Of a stretch of DNA of 64,000 nt, positions 16,927-26,790 are shown piece by piece. Made by a program: the position numbers and the translations under genes. Source of the stretch: a virus; IMG/VR virus record IMGVR_UViG_3300032677_000017, positions 19,020 through 83,019 of that record; one strand, written 5' to 3'. Below the pieces are notes generated by a model that was given only the letters and a program-made list of their open reading frames with translations, had not been told where the DNA came from and made no database searches. How positions within the stretch are numbered: position 1 is the stretch's first letter; each line of letters begins with the position of its first letter.

Positions 16927-19900
16927 GTCGTCAAATCCGCCTGTTTATATCCAACCGACTCAAGGCAGGCCTTCCACCAAAGCTGAGGAGACTGCCACAT
17001 TTGGAAGCCCGTAGACCCCGAGGCGATGTTTCCCACCATTCTGAAGTCGCGCAGCTTGATTGCCGGGAAACGAACGCGCACCGTCGCGCGTCCAGGTTCT
17101 GCCGGGAGAGTGAAAGTGTAATAGGGGACCGTTGATCCGTCGGCATACAAGCCAAACGTCACGGCCAGTGCACTCGTGTAATCAAACACGCACTGCTTGA
17201 CCAGCTTGTTAAGCTCGGTCCCGCCAAGAATCCAGTAAGTGTCAAACGTGTAGCGGAACGCCGCCAGCTCGGCCGCGTATACGTTCTCCTGATAGAGAAT
17301 AGGAGCCACGGTGACCGGCATGGTGTGAGTCAGAGACATGCGGTACCCCTGCTGCCCAAGACCGGCATTGACCTCAAGCTGCACTTTCTGGCGAGAGGTT
17401 GTTGACGCCGTGGCCAGCGGGACGGTAACCGAACCATCATCGAAGGTCAGCGAAGTCGTCATCACCTGACCCTGGGTGTTTACGTCCGTCTCGATCACGT
17501 TCCACTGCTTCGGATAGTGGGGCTTCCCAAGATCCTGATATGGCATCTGGATTGCGATGTTGATTGGGTTCTTGAGAAGGTATCCCGAGTACCACCCTCC
17601 ATCGTCGTAATCCATTGAGTACACCTGATCCTGAACAATGGCGTAGTTCCCGGCGGAGATGAGATATGAGCCCAAAAAGGTGTTTGTGTCGCGCTCCCAC
17701 AACATCGCCGTCATCGGCAAAGAGTCGTTCCTGAAGCGCTTGTATACCGTGTCGTAGATCAGGCGATAACGCAAACCGCTCAGAGAGATGTAGGAAACAT
17801 ACACCTCGTTGTTGTAGTAGCACATCACATCGTTTGCGGCTTGAGAGTTGTCGGCCAGAGGAAGTGGCGTGAGTGGATTGTTGCGGTATACCCACTCCAC
17901 GGGAAGGCTCATATACGCGCCCTCCGAACCTTTGAACTCGCGCAGCCCGTCCGCCGCACGATACCAGATTGCCCCCTCCGTCTGAGTCCACCCTTGCTGG
18001 GCCACAATGCCATGCTGTGAGCCCGTTGGCTGCGCGATGGGGTTTGCCCCACCCTGGATGACATACCAGGTCGTCAGAGTGCCAACAAAGAGCGTTCCGC
18101 GCCAGTTGATCACCGCGTTGATTGGATCCGACGGGGTGGATACGTTCAGGTAGTTCTCTGGACCAAAGTTTTCCGGCTGCCCCGGCTTCGAGAAGTAAAG
18201 ATATCCGGGGTTGTTTTTGTCTCCGGCCAGCCACACGCGATTGTACGCAAGGGCGCACAGGTTACATGGTTGGCGAGGAACGGCATAGACGTTTACCGGC
18301 TCTCCCTGATTGTGCTTCAGGCGGAGGATCGCATAAAACGTGGTCGTCGTGCTGGTTGTTCCTCCAACCTGAGTAATTGCCACCTCCTCCAGGTTTGAAG
18401 GGTTGCCGACAATAACAATTTGATTGACGACCAATCCCGAATACACGCCATTGACTGTCACCGCCTGCGGAGAAAAGGTGCTATAGGCGGAGTTAAGACC
18501 AGCCTGGGTGGTGGACAGTGCGAGTGTGGTCTGAATCGGGTTCACGAGAGAGCTTGTGACCGGCGGGTCGTTGTCTTCCACCAGAATCTGCGCCTGACCA
18601 ACATAGGAATCGGAGATCACATCCTTGAACACATATTGGCCGCCGCCGGTAATGTTGGGAATCTGTCCCACCTGAACCCAGTCCTGGGAAAGAACTCCGC
18701 CACGGCGATAGTTGCGAACATGAGTCACCTGCGGATCGGAAGAATACTGGCCAGTCACCCGAACAGCCTGACGAAGAACCGTCAGCGGATCTGTTGAGGC
18801 GAGATATCCGAAATCCTCATTGAAGGTCTGTTCTGGACACGGAGAAGACTCCGTTCCGGTGTTCGCGTTGTAATAGGTTTGGCGGTAATCGTACCCCACT
18901 CCAGCAAAAGACGATAGACCATACCCCCACTGCAAATACAGGCCGTTGACAGAAAACGTAACCCCCCCTGTATTGGTGTTGGTGGTAACGCCAAGGGTCC
19001 ACCCGGTGACGTTCGACCAATTCAATCCGGGTTGACCGGCCTGTCCGACCGGCAAAAAATCTCCCCTCCTCATGTAGCAAGCAGACCAGGAACCAGCGCC
19101 TGAAGAGATATTAGATGGCTGAATCTGTGCCGAGATAGACCCCGGAGGCTGACCAGTAACCAGGTTGAGGCTGTCAGCTAGAATCTGCTGCTCCGTTGCC
19201 GAATATGCCAGTTGGGTCTCTGCGACCGCCTGCTGGTAATAGGCTGGCGAAATGAACTTGGTGTAGTAGTTGACCGGATTGCCTAGATTGCTTGCCCCAA
19301 CCCAGAATTGAAGCTGAATCTGAGACACATTGATAGGTGCCGATGTAAGGAGCGTTAACACAATCAGGTCGTCATCGGTAACCTGATTGTTCTGGTTCAG
19401 GTCAAGGGCAACCGTTCTTGAGATGGTTCCAGTTGTTGGGGTTGATCCGCTACTTGCCGCCACGGTCCCAGACCACGCGCCAATAGGAAAACTGTTCAAC
19501 GTGCTCGATGCGGTTCCGCTGTCAGAGGTAGACCCAACAGCTCCCGGGGTAAACGACGAATTGCTTGCCGTAAAGGTCGATCCGGTCGAGGCCACCGTGA
19601 ACAGAAGACCATTCATCTGAAGCCCAATGGTTGTGCTTAGTCCGGCGATCAAAACCACCTGTCCAGAAACAAAGGAATTGGACGCAGTAACAAAGCTGAC
19701 CACATTCCCGGCCGACACAGAGTACGATGTAATCGCCGCCGACACGGTAGACCCAACAGGAACCCACTGATAGAAACCCCAAGCCGTCATCTGAGATGGA
19801 TAGGGAGTCGTGTACTGGTTGGACAAAGCGCAGGCATATGGAGACGACGCTCCTCCAGTAACATACCCCCCAGTGGCTCCAATGATCGTTGCCGAAGTAA

Positions 19901-21251
19901 ATGGAATGGTGAATGTGTTCGATGTCGGTGTGGCGGCAACCTGATAAAAACCATCCACTAAATCGCTGGAGGAGGCATAAATTCCAATCATGCTTCCAGC
20001 AGATAATCCGTGGGCGGTTGTCGTGGTGACAAGGAGTTGCGTATACAGCCCCCCCACCAAGGTCTGCGCTGTAACGGTGGAGATGGGAACATTGATCGTG
20101 GTGTTGGTGTTAAGAATTGACACCATGCCGTTCTGAACAGGACCAAATGCTCCGGGGTTGGAAACGGTGATTACGGCCCCGGTGATTGAGGCGCTGCACG
20201 AGATGATGTTGTAGCTGAACGCTGTCGCTTGACACGTTACATTCAAATACACCGTATTGATGTTTGCCACGGAAAACGTCGCAGCCCCTCCGGCAGACAC
20301 GACATTTCCGGTTATCGTATTCGAGTAGCTGTTCAAGGGTATCCATGTGACCCCAGAGTCCAGGCTATACTCATACGTCGCCGTAGCGTTGCCGTTGGCG
20401 TTGCTGGAAAATGAGAAGCTTACGCTTCCAAACACCTGCACGGTGACGGTCTGTCCAGACACCGGAACCAGAGAAGGAAAACCATAAACATTTGCTCCCG
20501 CCTGCGGGCCCACGCTCCCGGGAACGCTTATCGAAACAGAAGAAATGTTCGTCGATGATGTTGGGGTATACTGAGAGCCTCCTCCGCCAGCCGGAGATAT
20601 CTGCGAAAACTGACTGAAATCCGTAACCATAGAACCGGACGATGCGTTAAGGGTTTCAATGTTCGACCACCCCCACCCGGTCACGCTTGCTGATACGCTG
20701 TACGGGTTTGATATATTCGCAAACGAGTCGATCATCGACAGAAGCGGCGCATACGGAATAGAGTTCACCGTATACGGAGACATGTCGATGCCTGTCAACT
20801 GTGAAGCTGAAAGGCTGCCGTTGTCTTTGATTGAAACGCTCTGGTCGTAGATGAACAGGTATGGCTGGCTGGTCTCAAAACAGGCAGTAATCAGGGAATC
20901 GAATGGCTTTCCAGACATCCCTGAGTAAATAGACGTGTAGCTTCCCTGAGAGTTTCCGGAGATGCGGTAAAGACTCCCGTCAGATGTCCCCGCATACCGC
21001 CACGCGCTGCCTTGATAGGTCAGCCGGGCAAGCGATGTCACAGGGTATGAGAAGTAGTAGTTGTTGGCGGTGACGGCGTTGCGATTGATCACAAGCGTAC
21101 CGTACCGCGAGGACATGGACGTCTCTTCGCGAACCTGACAGTTCAGGGTCGTCAGATATGTGTACTCGGGAGCGCGGTCCGTGATATCCCGCGCAATCAA
21201 ACCCTTCGATGAATAAAGGTACGATACCGGCCGGTAGGCTGTGTCTGTCAT
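16923..21251 (-). CDS. large tail nozzle-like structural protein
   Basis: The protein has 1,442 residues. The N-terminus (PEYTYLTTLNCQVREE...) and the C-terminal part with repeated beta-propeller-like strands (CALAYNRVWLAGDKNNPGYL, INWRGTLFVGTLTTWYVIQG, GAIWYRAADGLREFKG) resemble the nozzle (tail tubular protein B, gp12-like) of short-tailed phages. A long Ser/Thr/Gly-rich middle of immunoglobulin-like strands is inserted, making it much longer than the roughly 800 residues of T7 gp12. It overlaps the connector gene by 4 bp. Fair confidence from fold-like patterns and order. Confidence 0.55.
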   Translation of the reverse strand: MTDTAYRPVSYLYSSKGLIARDITDRAPEYTYLTTLNCQVREETSMSSRYGTLVINRNAVTANNYYFSYPVTSLARLTYQGSAWRYAGTSDGSLYRISGNSQGSYTSIYSGMSGKPFDSLITACFETSQPYLFIYDQSVSIKDNGSLSASQLTGIDMSPYTVNSIPYAPLLSMIDSFANISNPYSVSASVTGWGWSNIETLNASSGSMVTDFSQFSQISPAGGGGSQYTPTSSTNISSVSISVPGSVGPQAGANVYGFPSLVPVSGQTVTVQVFGSVSFSFSSNANGNATATYEYSLDSGVTWIPLNSYSNTITGNVVSAGGAATFSVANINTVYLNVTCQATAFSYNIISCSASITGAVITVSNPGAFGPVQNGMVSILNTNTTINVPISTVTAQTLVGGLYTQLLVTTTTAHGLSAGSMIGIYASSSDLVDGFYQVAATPTSNTFTIPFTSATIIGATGGYVTGGASSPYACALSNQYTTPYPSQMTAWGFYQWVPVGSTVSAAITSYSVSAGNVVSFVTASNSFVSGQVVLIAGLSTTIGLQMNGLLFTVASTGSTFTASNSSFTPGAVGSTSDSGTASSTLNSFPIGAWSGTVAASSGSTPTTGTISRTVALDLNQNNQVTDDDLIVLTLLTSAPINVSQIQLQFWVGASNLGNPVNYYTKFISPAYYQQAVAETQLAYSATEQQILADSLNLVTGQPPGSISAQIQPSNISSGAGSWSACYMRRGDFLPVGQAGQPGLNWSNVTGWTLGVTTNTNTGGVTFSVNGLYLQWGYGLSSFAGVGYDYRQTYYNANTGTESSPCPEQTFNEDFGYLASTDPLTVLRQAVRVTGQYSSDPQVTHVRNYRRGGVLSQDWVQVGQIPNITGGGQYVFKDVISDSYVGQAQILVEDNDPPVTSSLVNPIQTTLALSTTQAGLNSAYSTFSPQAVTVNGVYSGLVVNQIVIVGNPSNLEEVAITQVGGTTSTTTTFYAILRLKHNQGEPVNVYAVPRQPCNLCALAYNRVWLAGDKNNPGYLYFSKPGQPENFGPENYLNVSTPSDPINAVINWRGTLFVGTLTTWYVIQGGANPIAQPTGSQHGIVAQQGWTQTEGAIWYRAADGLREFKGSEGAYMSLPVEWVYRNNPLTPLPLADNSQAANDVMCYYNNEVYVSYISLSGLRYRLIYDTVYKRFRNDSLPMTAMLWERDTNTFLGSYLISAGNYAIVQDQVYSMDYDDGGWYSGYLLKNPINIAIQMPYQDLGKPHYPKQWNVIETDVNTQGQVMTTSLTFDDGSVTVPLATASTTSRQKVQLEVNAGLGQQGYRMSLTHTMPVTVAPILYQENVYAAELAAFRYTFDTYWILGGTELNKLVKQCVFDYTSALAVTFGLYADGSTVPYYTFTLPAEPGRATVRVRFPAIKLRDFRMVGNIASGSTGFQMWQSPQLWWKACLESVGYKQADLTT

Positions 21252-22360
21252 TTCTTTACCCCCATCGCCGCTCCCTGCTCACCCTCGAAAAACCTCTGTA
21301 CGATAGCAATCCCGCGATCCACTCTCATCTTGCAATACCCCGCGCGTTGCGGAGAAGCCCATATTCCATCCTTCGAACAGGCATACTCCAGCGCCTTCCA
21401 TTTCGCCAGATACACCAAGCAGTCAGGAAGAACGAACCCGTCAGCCAGGGTCAGTGTGTCGTTGTCGCGGATGCTGTACGTCAGGTTTATGGGAAAATTA
21501 CTCTGCGGCTTCGCGTTCAAGCCCCACTTATAATTCCCAGCCCTATCCTCAAACCAAGATGTCGGCGGGATAAACGTATCGTTCCTCCATGTCCTCTCCT
21601 GCATTGTCTGCTCCTCCTGGGTAATCTCATAGAGGCGGTTAAACAATGCGAAGGATGCCGTAGCCGATGATGCCGATCCATATTGGATATAGGTTATTGT
21701 CGTCAAGGAAACGACAGAGGCGACACTGAACGCACCCAGGAACGACGTATCGGGAGACGACGCGTAAACCGTGAACGTCTGCCCTTGAGTCATGCCGTGA
21801 TTATAAGGAAACACGGCGGTCACGGTTCCCGTTCCGTTCCTTGTCAGAGCAACCATTGTCAGCGATTGCGTGGACAAGGACACCCGCTCCATCTCCACCA
21901 TGTTCGCCGGAGAACTCTGGAATATCTGACCAAACACAGCCGTCGCCGGAGACTGCGAATACACCACGGGGAGCTGGGAAAGAATCTCATTTTGGGCGCG
22001 AGACAGGTAGCTTAAAAACTCGGCCTGGGTGTAGATTGGATCGGTTGCCTGCTGAAGCGGCCAAGTGGCCCCACTGACCACCACTCCGGCGGCATGAGCA
22101 TAAACAAAACTTGCAGATACAGTGCTCGAAGACACCGCAGTCAAGGTGATAACCTCGTTGCCGTTCGTCGCATCAGTGACCAGAAGTTGAGCCCCCACAT
22201 ACACCGCATATGTGGGGATCCCAAAAGACGACAACGCAAAGACATTTGGACCCACCGTTACAGGATTGGACAATGTTGCATAGACTATCGGCTGAACGAG
22301 GTGAAGAGAGCACTCGATCAAAACATCGTTCGCCAGCCTGTATCCATTGCCGGGGATCAC
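21248..22360 (-). CDS. head-tail connector/adaptor-like protein C
   Basis: The protein has 370 residues. It begins with a short helical stretch, has beta-rich inserts (TVGPNVFALSSFG..., MVALTRNGTGTVTAVFPYNHGM), and ends with a helical segment (DCLVYLAKWKALEYACSKDGIWASPQRAGYCKMRVDRGIAIVQRF) like that of adaptor proteins such as T7 gp11. Two further proteins (22755-23453 and 24757-25767) share this order of parts. Probably part of the connector ring below the portal. Confidence 0.5.
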   Translation of the reverse strand: MIPGNGYRLANDVLIECSLHLVQPIVYATLSNPVTVGPNVFALSSFGIPTYAVYVGAQLLVTDATNGNEVITLTAVSSSTVSASFVYAHAAGVVVSGATWPLQQATDPIYTQAEFLSYLSRAQNEILSQLPVVYSQSPATAVFGQIFQSSPANMVEMERVSLSTQSLTMVALTRNGTGTVTAVFPYNHGMTQGQTFTVYASSPDTSFLGAFSVASVVSLTTITYIQYGSASSATASFALFNRLYEITQEEQTMQERTWRNDTFIPPTSWFEDRAGNYKWGLNAKPQSNFPINLTYSIRDNDTLTLADGFVLPDCLVYLAKWKALEYACSKDGIWASPQRAGYCKMRVDRGIAIVQRFFEGEQGAAMGVKK

Positions 22361-22385
22361 CTTGCACCTCGAATGTCAGTTGCGG

Positions 22386-22742
22386 TTAGAGACTGGCAAC
22401 CGTCTCCGGCATGATCAGCCTCTGCTTCTCGGAGTTGGTAACCTCGGGAAAAAGCGGAGCGCCTTCCTTTTCCTCAGCGCTGACCGCATCGGGGTGCTCT
22501 GCCAGATATGCCTCCTTGGAGGCCGGGAAGTGCCCCTTGCCGCCACAAAGATTGCAGGTGGACTCCATGGTTCCAACAGATCCGCCAACCGAAACCACTG
22601 TCTTCCCCTTGCCATCACAGTTCAGGCAAAGAGCCACATAGCCACGGTCAAAACAGTGCTGACAAAACACATGGCTCACTCCCTGGTTGGGAAGGCACAG
22701 TCCACACTTACTGACCGGCCCACGATAATCGCTCAGATTCAT
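22386..22742 (-). CDS. DnaJ-type zinc-finger protein
   Basis: The protein has 118 residues. It contains CxxC pairs of the DnaJ cysteine-rich type: CGLC, CQHC, CLNCDGKGK and CNLCGGKGH, the latter two being CxxCxGxG repeats. There is no J domain. A strong AGGAGGAAGT site precedes the ATG. It may be a chaperone-like assembly factor for the connector proteins on both sides. Confidence 0.7.
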   Translation of the reverse strand: MNLSDYRGPVSKCGLCLPNQGVSHVFCQHCFDRGYVALCLNCDGKGKTVVSVGGSVGTMESTCNLCGGKGHFPASKEAYLAEHPDAVSAEEKEGAPLFPEVTNSEKQRLIMPETVASL

Positions 22743-22754
22743 ACTTCCTCCTCG

Positions 22755-23453
22755 TTACCTTTGATCCGGAGCCTGTCCCCGGTCTGCTGCCGCGCCAACC
22801 CCGCGCGTGAAAATGTAGGGGTCGCGGCGATCCTCGATGGCGGTCATGCGCTTCATATCCGCCAAGAACCCATCATACAGGCTGATGGCTGTCTGAAACT
22901 CAATTCCGCTCTCCTTGAAGCGAAGGTAGTGGGCGGCATACTTCTCTACCGCCTGGACGAATTCATCGTGAAGATTGATGGTCTGGGTACCCAGGAACGG
23001 CCACGCCGTCTGTATGGGGCTCTGGATGCCGGTAATGGTCACATTCTGAGCCTGTGGGACACATGGCCACACGAAAAATTTGGTGAACCCCAAGGGCCCC
23101 CACCGCATGATTGTCTGGCCGGGCGTCACGTCATTCTCCCAGTCAGACCCATTCCCCGACTGAAGAAAATCCATGTCCCTCAAGGTCCACTTCCACACCT
23201 GAGACGCCGGGCCCTGAATATCGGTAATCGCCAACACCCCTGTCGGCATTGTCTGCCAGGGAGTATTGGGGGCGATGGACATCACCTGTGTCACAGTTTG
23301 GGTGGGGCGGCCGACAAGAAGGGTGGCCTCACATAGAGCCTCATTGATTGCGGTGAATATCTCGAAGGACTCGCTCCAGAAAACGGGAGCCCCGCGTACT
23401 TCCTCAACGCGATCCTCAACAAGATACGCGGACTGCTGCACCGTTATCGACAT
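22755..23453 (-). CDS. connector/adaptor-like protein B
   Basis: The protein has 232 residues. An N-terminal helix (FEIFTAINEALCEATLLVGRP) is followed by beta strands including WPCVPQAQNVTITGIQ, then C-terminal helices (INLHDEFVQAVEKYAAHYLRFKESGIEFQTAISLYDGFLADMKRM). This arrangement suits phage head-completion or adaptor proteins. It shares the layout of the 370- and 336-residue neighbours. Confidence 0.5.
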   Translation of the reverse strand: MSITVQQSAYLVEDRVEEVRGAPVFWSESFEIFTAINEALCEATLLVGRPTQTVTQVMSIAPNTPWQTMPTGVLAITDIQGPASQVWKWTLRDMDFLQSGNGSDWENDVTPGQTIMRWGPLGFTKFFVWPCVPQAQNVTITGIQSPIQTAWPFLGTQTINLHDEFVQAVEKYAAHYLRFKESGIEFQTAISLYDGFLADMKRMTAIEDRRDPYIFTRGVGAAADRGQAPDQR

Positions 23454-23455
23454 GA

Positions 23456-24040
23456 TTAGCCCTGCGTCATCTGCACAACAACCTTGTCCCCGTTTGCGCC
23501 GTTGATCCAGAACTCCGTCGTGTTGTACGCATGCGCCTTATCCGTGGTCGGAGTCTGAAAGACATTGAACACATAGGTTCCGGTCGAGGGATTGGTCAAA
23601 ATCGAATAGGTCTGCGTACTCGCGGCTCCAGTTGTCCAATCCCTGCCCAAGTAAATAAGGGCGGAGTTTCCCTGAACCGGGGCGACTGTCACCGTCTGGA
23701 TCGCCTCATTGAGAAGAACATACGCACCACTCGGAACAGAGGCGTTCAAGCCTTTTACCGAGATGGTCGAGGCAGCCGAATTGAGGCCCGTAATCAGACC
23801 AACGTTCGGCTGGATGCTGGAGTTGTAAAGAGTGCTGCTCGTTCCGCATATGATCATCTGCCCGATGCGGAACCCCATCATCGAGGTCAGGGCCAGGGTT
23901 GTCTGGGACTGGTTTGCGCCAGTCACGTTTCCCGCGAATTGATCGTATACCGGCGTAGCTGCCGCGCTCGTCGTCGTGCCAAACAACGGCTGCGCCGACC
24001 CATTCAATGTCAACAATCCACCAAAACCATAAATCGGCAT
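23456..24040 (-). CDS. beta-rich virion protein
   Basis: The protein has 194 residues, rich in Thr/Ser/Gly and predicted strands, with no cysteine pairs or enzyme motifs. One stretch (QTTLALTSMMGFRIGQMIICG) resembles the small all-beta modules also seen in the capsid-adjacent gene at 27175-28059. Decoration or tail-hub protein is possible. Confidence 0.4.
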   Translation of the reverse strand: MPIYGFGGLLTLNGSAQPLFGTTTSAAATPVYDQFAGNVTGANQSQTTLALTSMMGFRIGQMIICGTSSTLYNSSIQPNVGLITGLNSAASTISVKGLNASVPSGAYVLLNEAIQTVTVAPVQGNSALIYLGRDWTTGAASTQTYSILTNPSTGTYVFNVFQTPTTDKAHAYNTTEFWINGANGDKVVVQMTQG

Positions 24041-24041
24041 C

Positions 24042-24371
24042 TTACCGCTCCTTGCGCCTGGGCTCAGACTTATAGCTGGTCCCGTTCAGTACGCCGCCCA
24101 TGCTCTCTCTCACGTTGTCCATGACGCTGGCTTTGACTTCAATCATCTTCCCCGGCGGCACGCCAATTGATGTCCAAACCCCAGACCTGTCCATCTTCTC
24201 CGCTTTTTTCTGATAGGCAGGATTGGTCTCCCACTTCAACTTGGTCTTCAAGCGGCTCTGGTCAATCGCGAAGCTCGACTCCGGAGAAATAGAATCCCTG
24301 GTTGCCTCAACGCCCCAATCGGAGGCGTTGCGGCGGTTGCGGAGCCCGTAAAAGTCATCAATCTTCGGCAT
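24042..24371 (-). CDS. small basic protein of unknown function
   Basis: The protein has 109 residues, Lys/Arg-rich, with no recognised motif. It is packed between structural genes with a one-base overlap to the upstream gene, so it is probably a virion or assembly component. Confidence 0.5.
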   Translation of the reverse strand: MPKIDDFYGLRNRRNASDWGVEATRDSISPESSFAIDQSRLKTKLKWETNPAYQKKAEKMDRSGVWTSIGVPPGKMIEVKASVMDNVRESMGGVLNGTSYKSEPRRKER

Positions 24372-24757
24372 CAGCTTCTCCTTAGATACTTCGTGTCGAT
24401 TCCGCGCTCAACCAGCCGCGAAGTTACATATTCCCTGCGGTCCCTGATGTTCTTGTACAGCCCAGAGTCAAAGGTGTTTGCCTTCTGGTCCGGAGGGATA
24501 TAGTTCTCACCGTAAGATGTCACGGCGTGGACAAAGTGATACTTCTCCTCAGCCTTGCTCATATCCCTCAAGCTGTTCACGACTATCGGCCTTCCGTTTT
24601 CATCGTGAGCATGCTCAAGAACCAGGCCCTGATACGGAGAATTCACGTTGTCGGCAGAGTGGTCTTTTCCCAAGCATCCGCAATCGGTTCCAATCCACTC
24701 TTTGCCACGAAGGGCCCGGCGGTATTGTGGCACCTGACATCTATCGCAAACCTGCAT
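24371..24757 (-). CDS. small zinc-binding protein
   Basis: The protein has 128 residues from an ATG that shares a base with the stop of the previous gene (TAATG) and follows GGGAGAGG. The N-terminus has CDRC and then CGC (MQVCDRCQVPQYRR...TDCGCLG), a zinc-ribbon-like set; the C-terminal half is charged and helical. Function unknown. Confidence 0.55.
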   Translation of the reverse strand: MQVCDRCQVPQYRRALRGKEWIGTDCGCLGKDHSADNVNSPYQGLVLEHAHDENGRPIVVNSLRDMSKAEEKYHFVHAVTSYGENYIPPDQKANTFDSGLYKNIRDRREYVTSRLVERGIDTKYLRRS

Positions 24758-25767
24758 TACCAACCCTCTCCCAACGGTCCCCATCCACCCATGGTGGCGG
24801 GTGAGGCGTGAGTCGCATCCCAATAAGCCCCGCCGGGGTTGAACATCGGCAACTGCTCCGACTTCCACTCCACATTCTGGCGGTACAGATTCTCATCAGC
24901 CCTTGCCATCTGGTCGAGTTCAGAATTGAACTCCCCCATCAACTGAGCCGCTCTCTGAAGATTATAGTACGGATTCTTCTTGGGGCCGCGCCAGGTTAGC
25001 GCCTGGGCTATCGCATGCTTGGCAACAATGTCTCCGCGAATAAACGGAGGCAGGTTATCGGTATCGTAGACCAGATTCGGAGGCTGTATGTAGGCCGAGT
25101 AGGGGAAGCTCTGCTGGATAATCGGCACCGGATACATCTCGATGACATAGTTGCCGTATTGGTCGGGGGCGGTCGGAGCAATGCCATACGGAGAGAACTG
25201 CTGCGCCCTCCATGGATCAGTCGAATCCAGGGTCTTCTGATTGAGATTCGTCCACATCCTGTAACCCAGCAACAGGTTCTTCATTTCGTAGACGTATTTG
25301 ATGTTCCCGCCGATGTTGTAATAATACTGGGCAATGAAGTATCCCCAGGTGCCGCTATTCCATCCCCACGGCAGATTTATGGTCAGGGAGGTGGTCGAGT
25401 TCACGGCCGTGATGGTGTAGATCGGCGCGTTATAGCCAACGCGAAACTGCCTGCCAACCATTGAACTCGTCCAGGTGGTTCCCGTTCCGGTAACCGATTG
25501 GGATCCATTCGCCACCGTGGCTGTGCCGATATTGTAGACCTGCGGAGAATTGACCTGCCCGTTGATCATCAAGCCGAACCAGTTGCGCCGGTCATAGATG
25601 ACGCGCACCGCCTCGTTCACAAAGATGCCAGCCTGCGATCCCCCGGTGTCTGGATTCTCTGACGCCACTCTTCCCTGCAATTGTCCATAATTATATTGCT
25701 GACTGTAAGGAGGCGAAGAGTTAGGCAATAATTGACCACTTGGTTGTGGTGGTGCTGGTAACGGCAT
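24757..25767 (-). CDS. connector/adaptor-like protein A
   Basis: The protein has 336 residues: a proline/glutamine-rich start, a first helix (QAGIFVNEAVRVIYDRRNW), an inserted beta module (SVTGTGTTWTSSMVGRQFRVGYNAPIYTITAV), then C-terminal helices (RGDIVAKHAIAQALTWRGPKKNPYYNLQRAAQLMGEFNSELDQM). The pattern matches head-tail adaptor proteins, and it is the first of three genes with this layout. Confidence 0.5.
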   Translation of the reverse strand: MPLPAPPQPSGQLLPNSSPPYSQQYNYGQLQGRVASENPDTGGSQAGIFVNEAVRVIYDRRNWFGLMINGQVNSPQVYNIGTATVANGSQSVTGTGTTWTSSMVGRQFRVGYNAPIYTITAVNSTTSLTINLPWGWNSGTWGYFIAQYYYNIGGNIKYVYEMKNLLLGYRMWTNLNQKTLDSTDPWRAQQFSPYGIAPTAPDQYGNYVIEMYPVPIIQQSFPYSAYIQPPNLVYDTDNLPPFIRGDIVAKHAIAQALTWRGPKKNPYYNLQRAAQLMGEFNSELDQMARADENLYRQNVEWKSEQLPMFNPGGAYWDATHASPATMGGWGPLGEGW

Positions 25768-25777
25768 GTCTTACCTC

Positions 25778-26683
25778 CTATCCTGCCACTACTTGAAGTT
25801 TACCGCACATTACCAGAAAACCAATCTTTTCAGCTTCATGATGAAGCTTCTTGTGCTCCGAATTTGTAACTATCTTAAAGTTCTCCACGCGGTTGTCCTG
25901 GTGATCTCCATTGATGTGATGGATATGTTCGCTAGGCTTTAGTTTTCTTCCGATATGGACCTCCATGATATACCTATGCTCTGGAATCCATTTCCCATCC
26001 TCCGCCCTAACGCACCACTCGTTACTGCTTGGCCACCACCTGCGAGATCCAATTGTTCCGCTCGAAAGGCTTGATTGGTACTTCCCTTGGCACTCCTTAC
26101 CGCAGAGCATATTATTCCTCTTCCACGACTTGCTCCTGTCTTTAGGTATAGGATTCCCGCAGTATATGCACTTCTTTTCCGGGTAGGCGTCATGCCACTT
26201 TTGCTCTGCAATCCTCTTCTTCAACAGCACCGCGCACCGCACCTTACAGCACACCTTTTCCGAGGAAGGTATAACATCGAACTTATCCCCACACTCCACA
26301 CACTCGCGGGTTTCAATCTTTCTCATAATCACAGAACGGCACTTTCTGCTGCATGTTTTTCTTAAGTTATCCTCACACTGGCTTATCCAAAAACTACCCC
26401 CGCACGCGAGGCACTTCTTTTCGATCTTCTTGCCGCTTCCCGGCCTGTATAGGCGACGATAATTGCGATTCGCGCAGGATTTGCTGTGATACTTCCTCCT
26501 TCCAATATGGCTCGGAACAACGCGCATCATAACCCCGCATCCCAAGCATGGAATCTCGACACTATTTCTTGCCCTCCACCTATAAGAACACGACTTACCG
26601 CAAGTGGGGCGATCTGCATCTCTTTCGGCAACAATAAAATTGTTACCACATACCTCACAGCGTTTTTCTACCATCTTAGCCAT
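25778..26683 (-). CDS. HNH homing endonuclease with multiple zinc ribbons
   Basis: The protein has 301 residues. Six or so CxxC pairs make an array of zinc ribbons over residues 8-200, followed by the HNH core (WIPEHRYIMEVHIGRKLKPSEHIHHINGDHQDNRVENFKIV). Such genes are mobile and commonly sit between phage structural genes. It is A+T-richer than its neighbours and lacks a clear ribosome site, consistent with recent insertion. Confidence 0.8.
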   Translation of the reverse strand: MAKMVEKRCEVCGNNFIVAERDADRPTCGKSCSYRWRARNSVEIPCLGCGVMMRVVPSHIGRRKYHSKSCANRNYRRLYRPGSGKKIEKKCLACGGSFWISQCEDNLRKTCSRKCRSVIMRKIETRECVECGDKFDVIPSSEKVCCKVRCAVLLKKRIAEQKWHDAYPEKKCIYCGNPIPKDRSKSWKRNNMLCGKECQGKYQSSLSSGTIGSRRWWPSSNEWCVRAEDGKWIPEHRYIMEVHIGRKLKPSEHIHHINGDHQDNRVENFKIVTNSEHKKLHHEAEKIGFLVMCGKLQVVAG

Positions 26684-26790
26684 GAGGTTATTTTACAACA
26701 AAACAATTACTCCTGAGGCATGTTTCGTCCTCATACACCAAGGGGCTGACCGCTTATCGCAGCCAGCCCCGAAGCGGTTAAAGATGCCAG
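26684..26790 (-). promoter_or_regulatory. intergenic region with two mutually exclusive hairpins
   Basis: On the minus strand ACCGCTT can pair with AAGCGGT, and GGGGCTG with CAGCCCC (26742-26780). The four segments are interleaved with no spare linker, so only one helix can form fully. This resembles an attenuator or a weak terminator after the capsid-linked genes. Confidence 0.4.
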
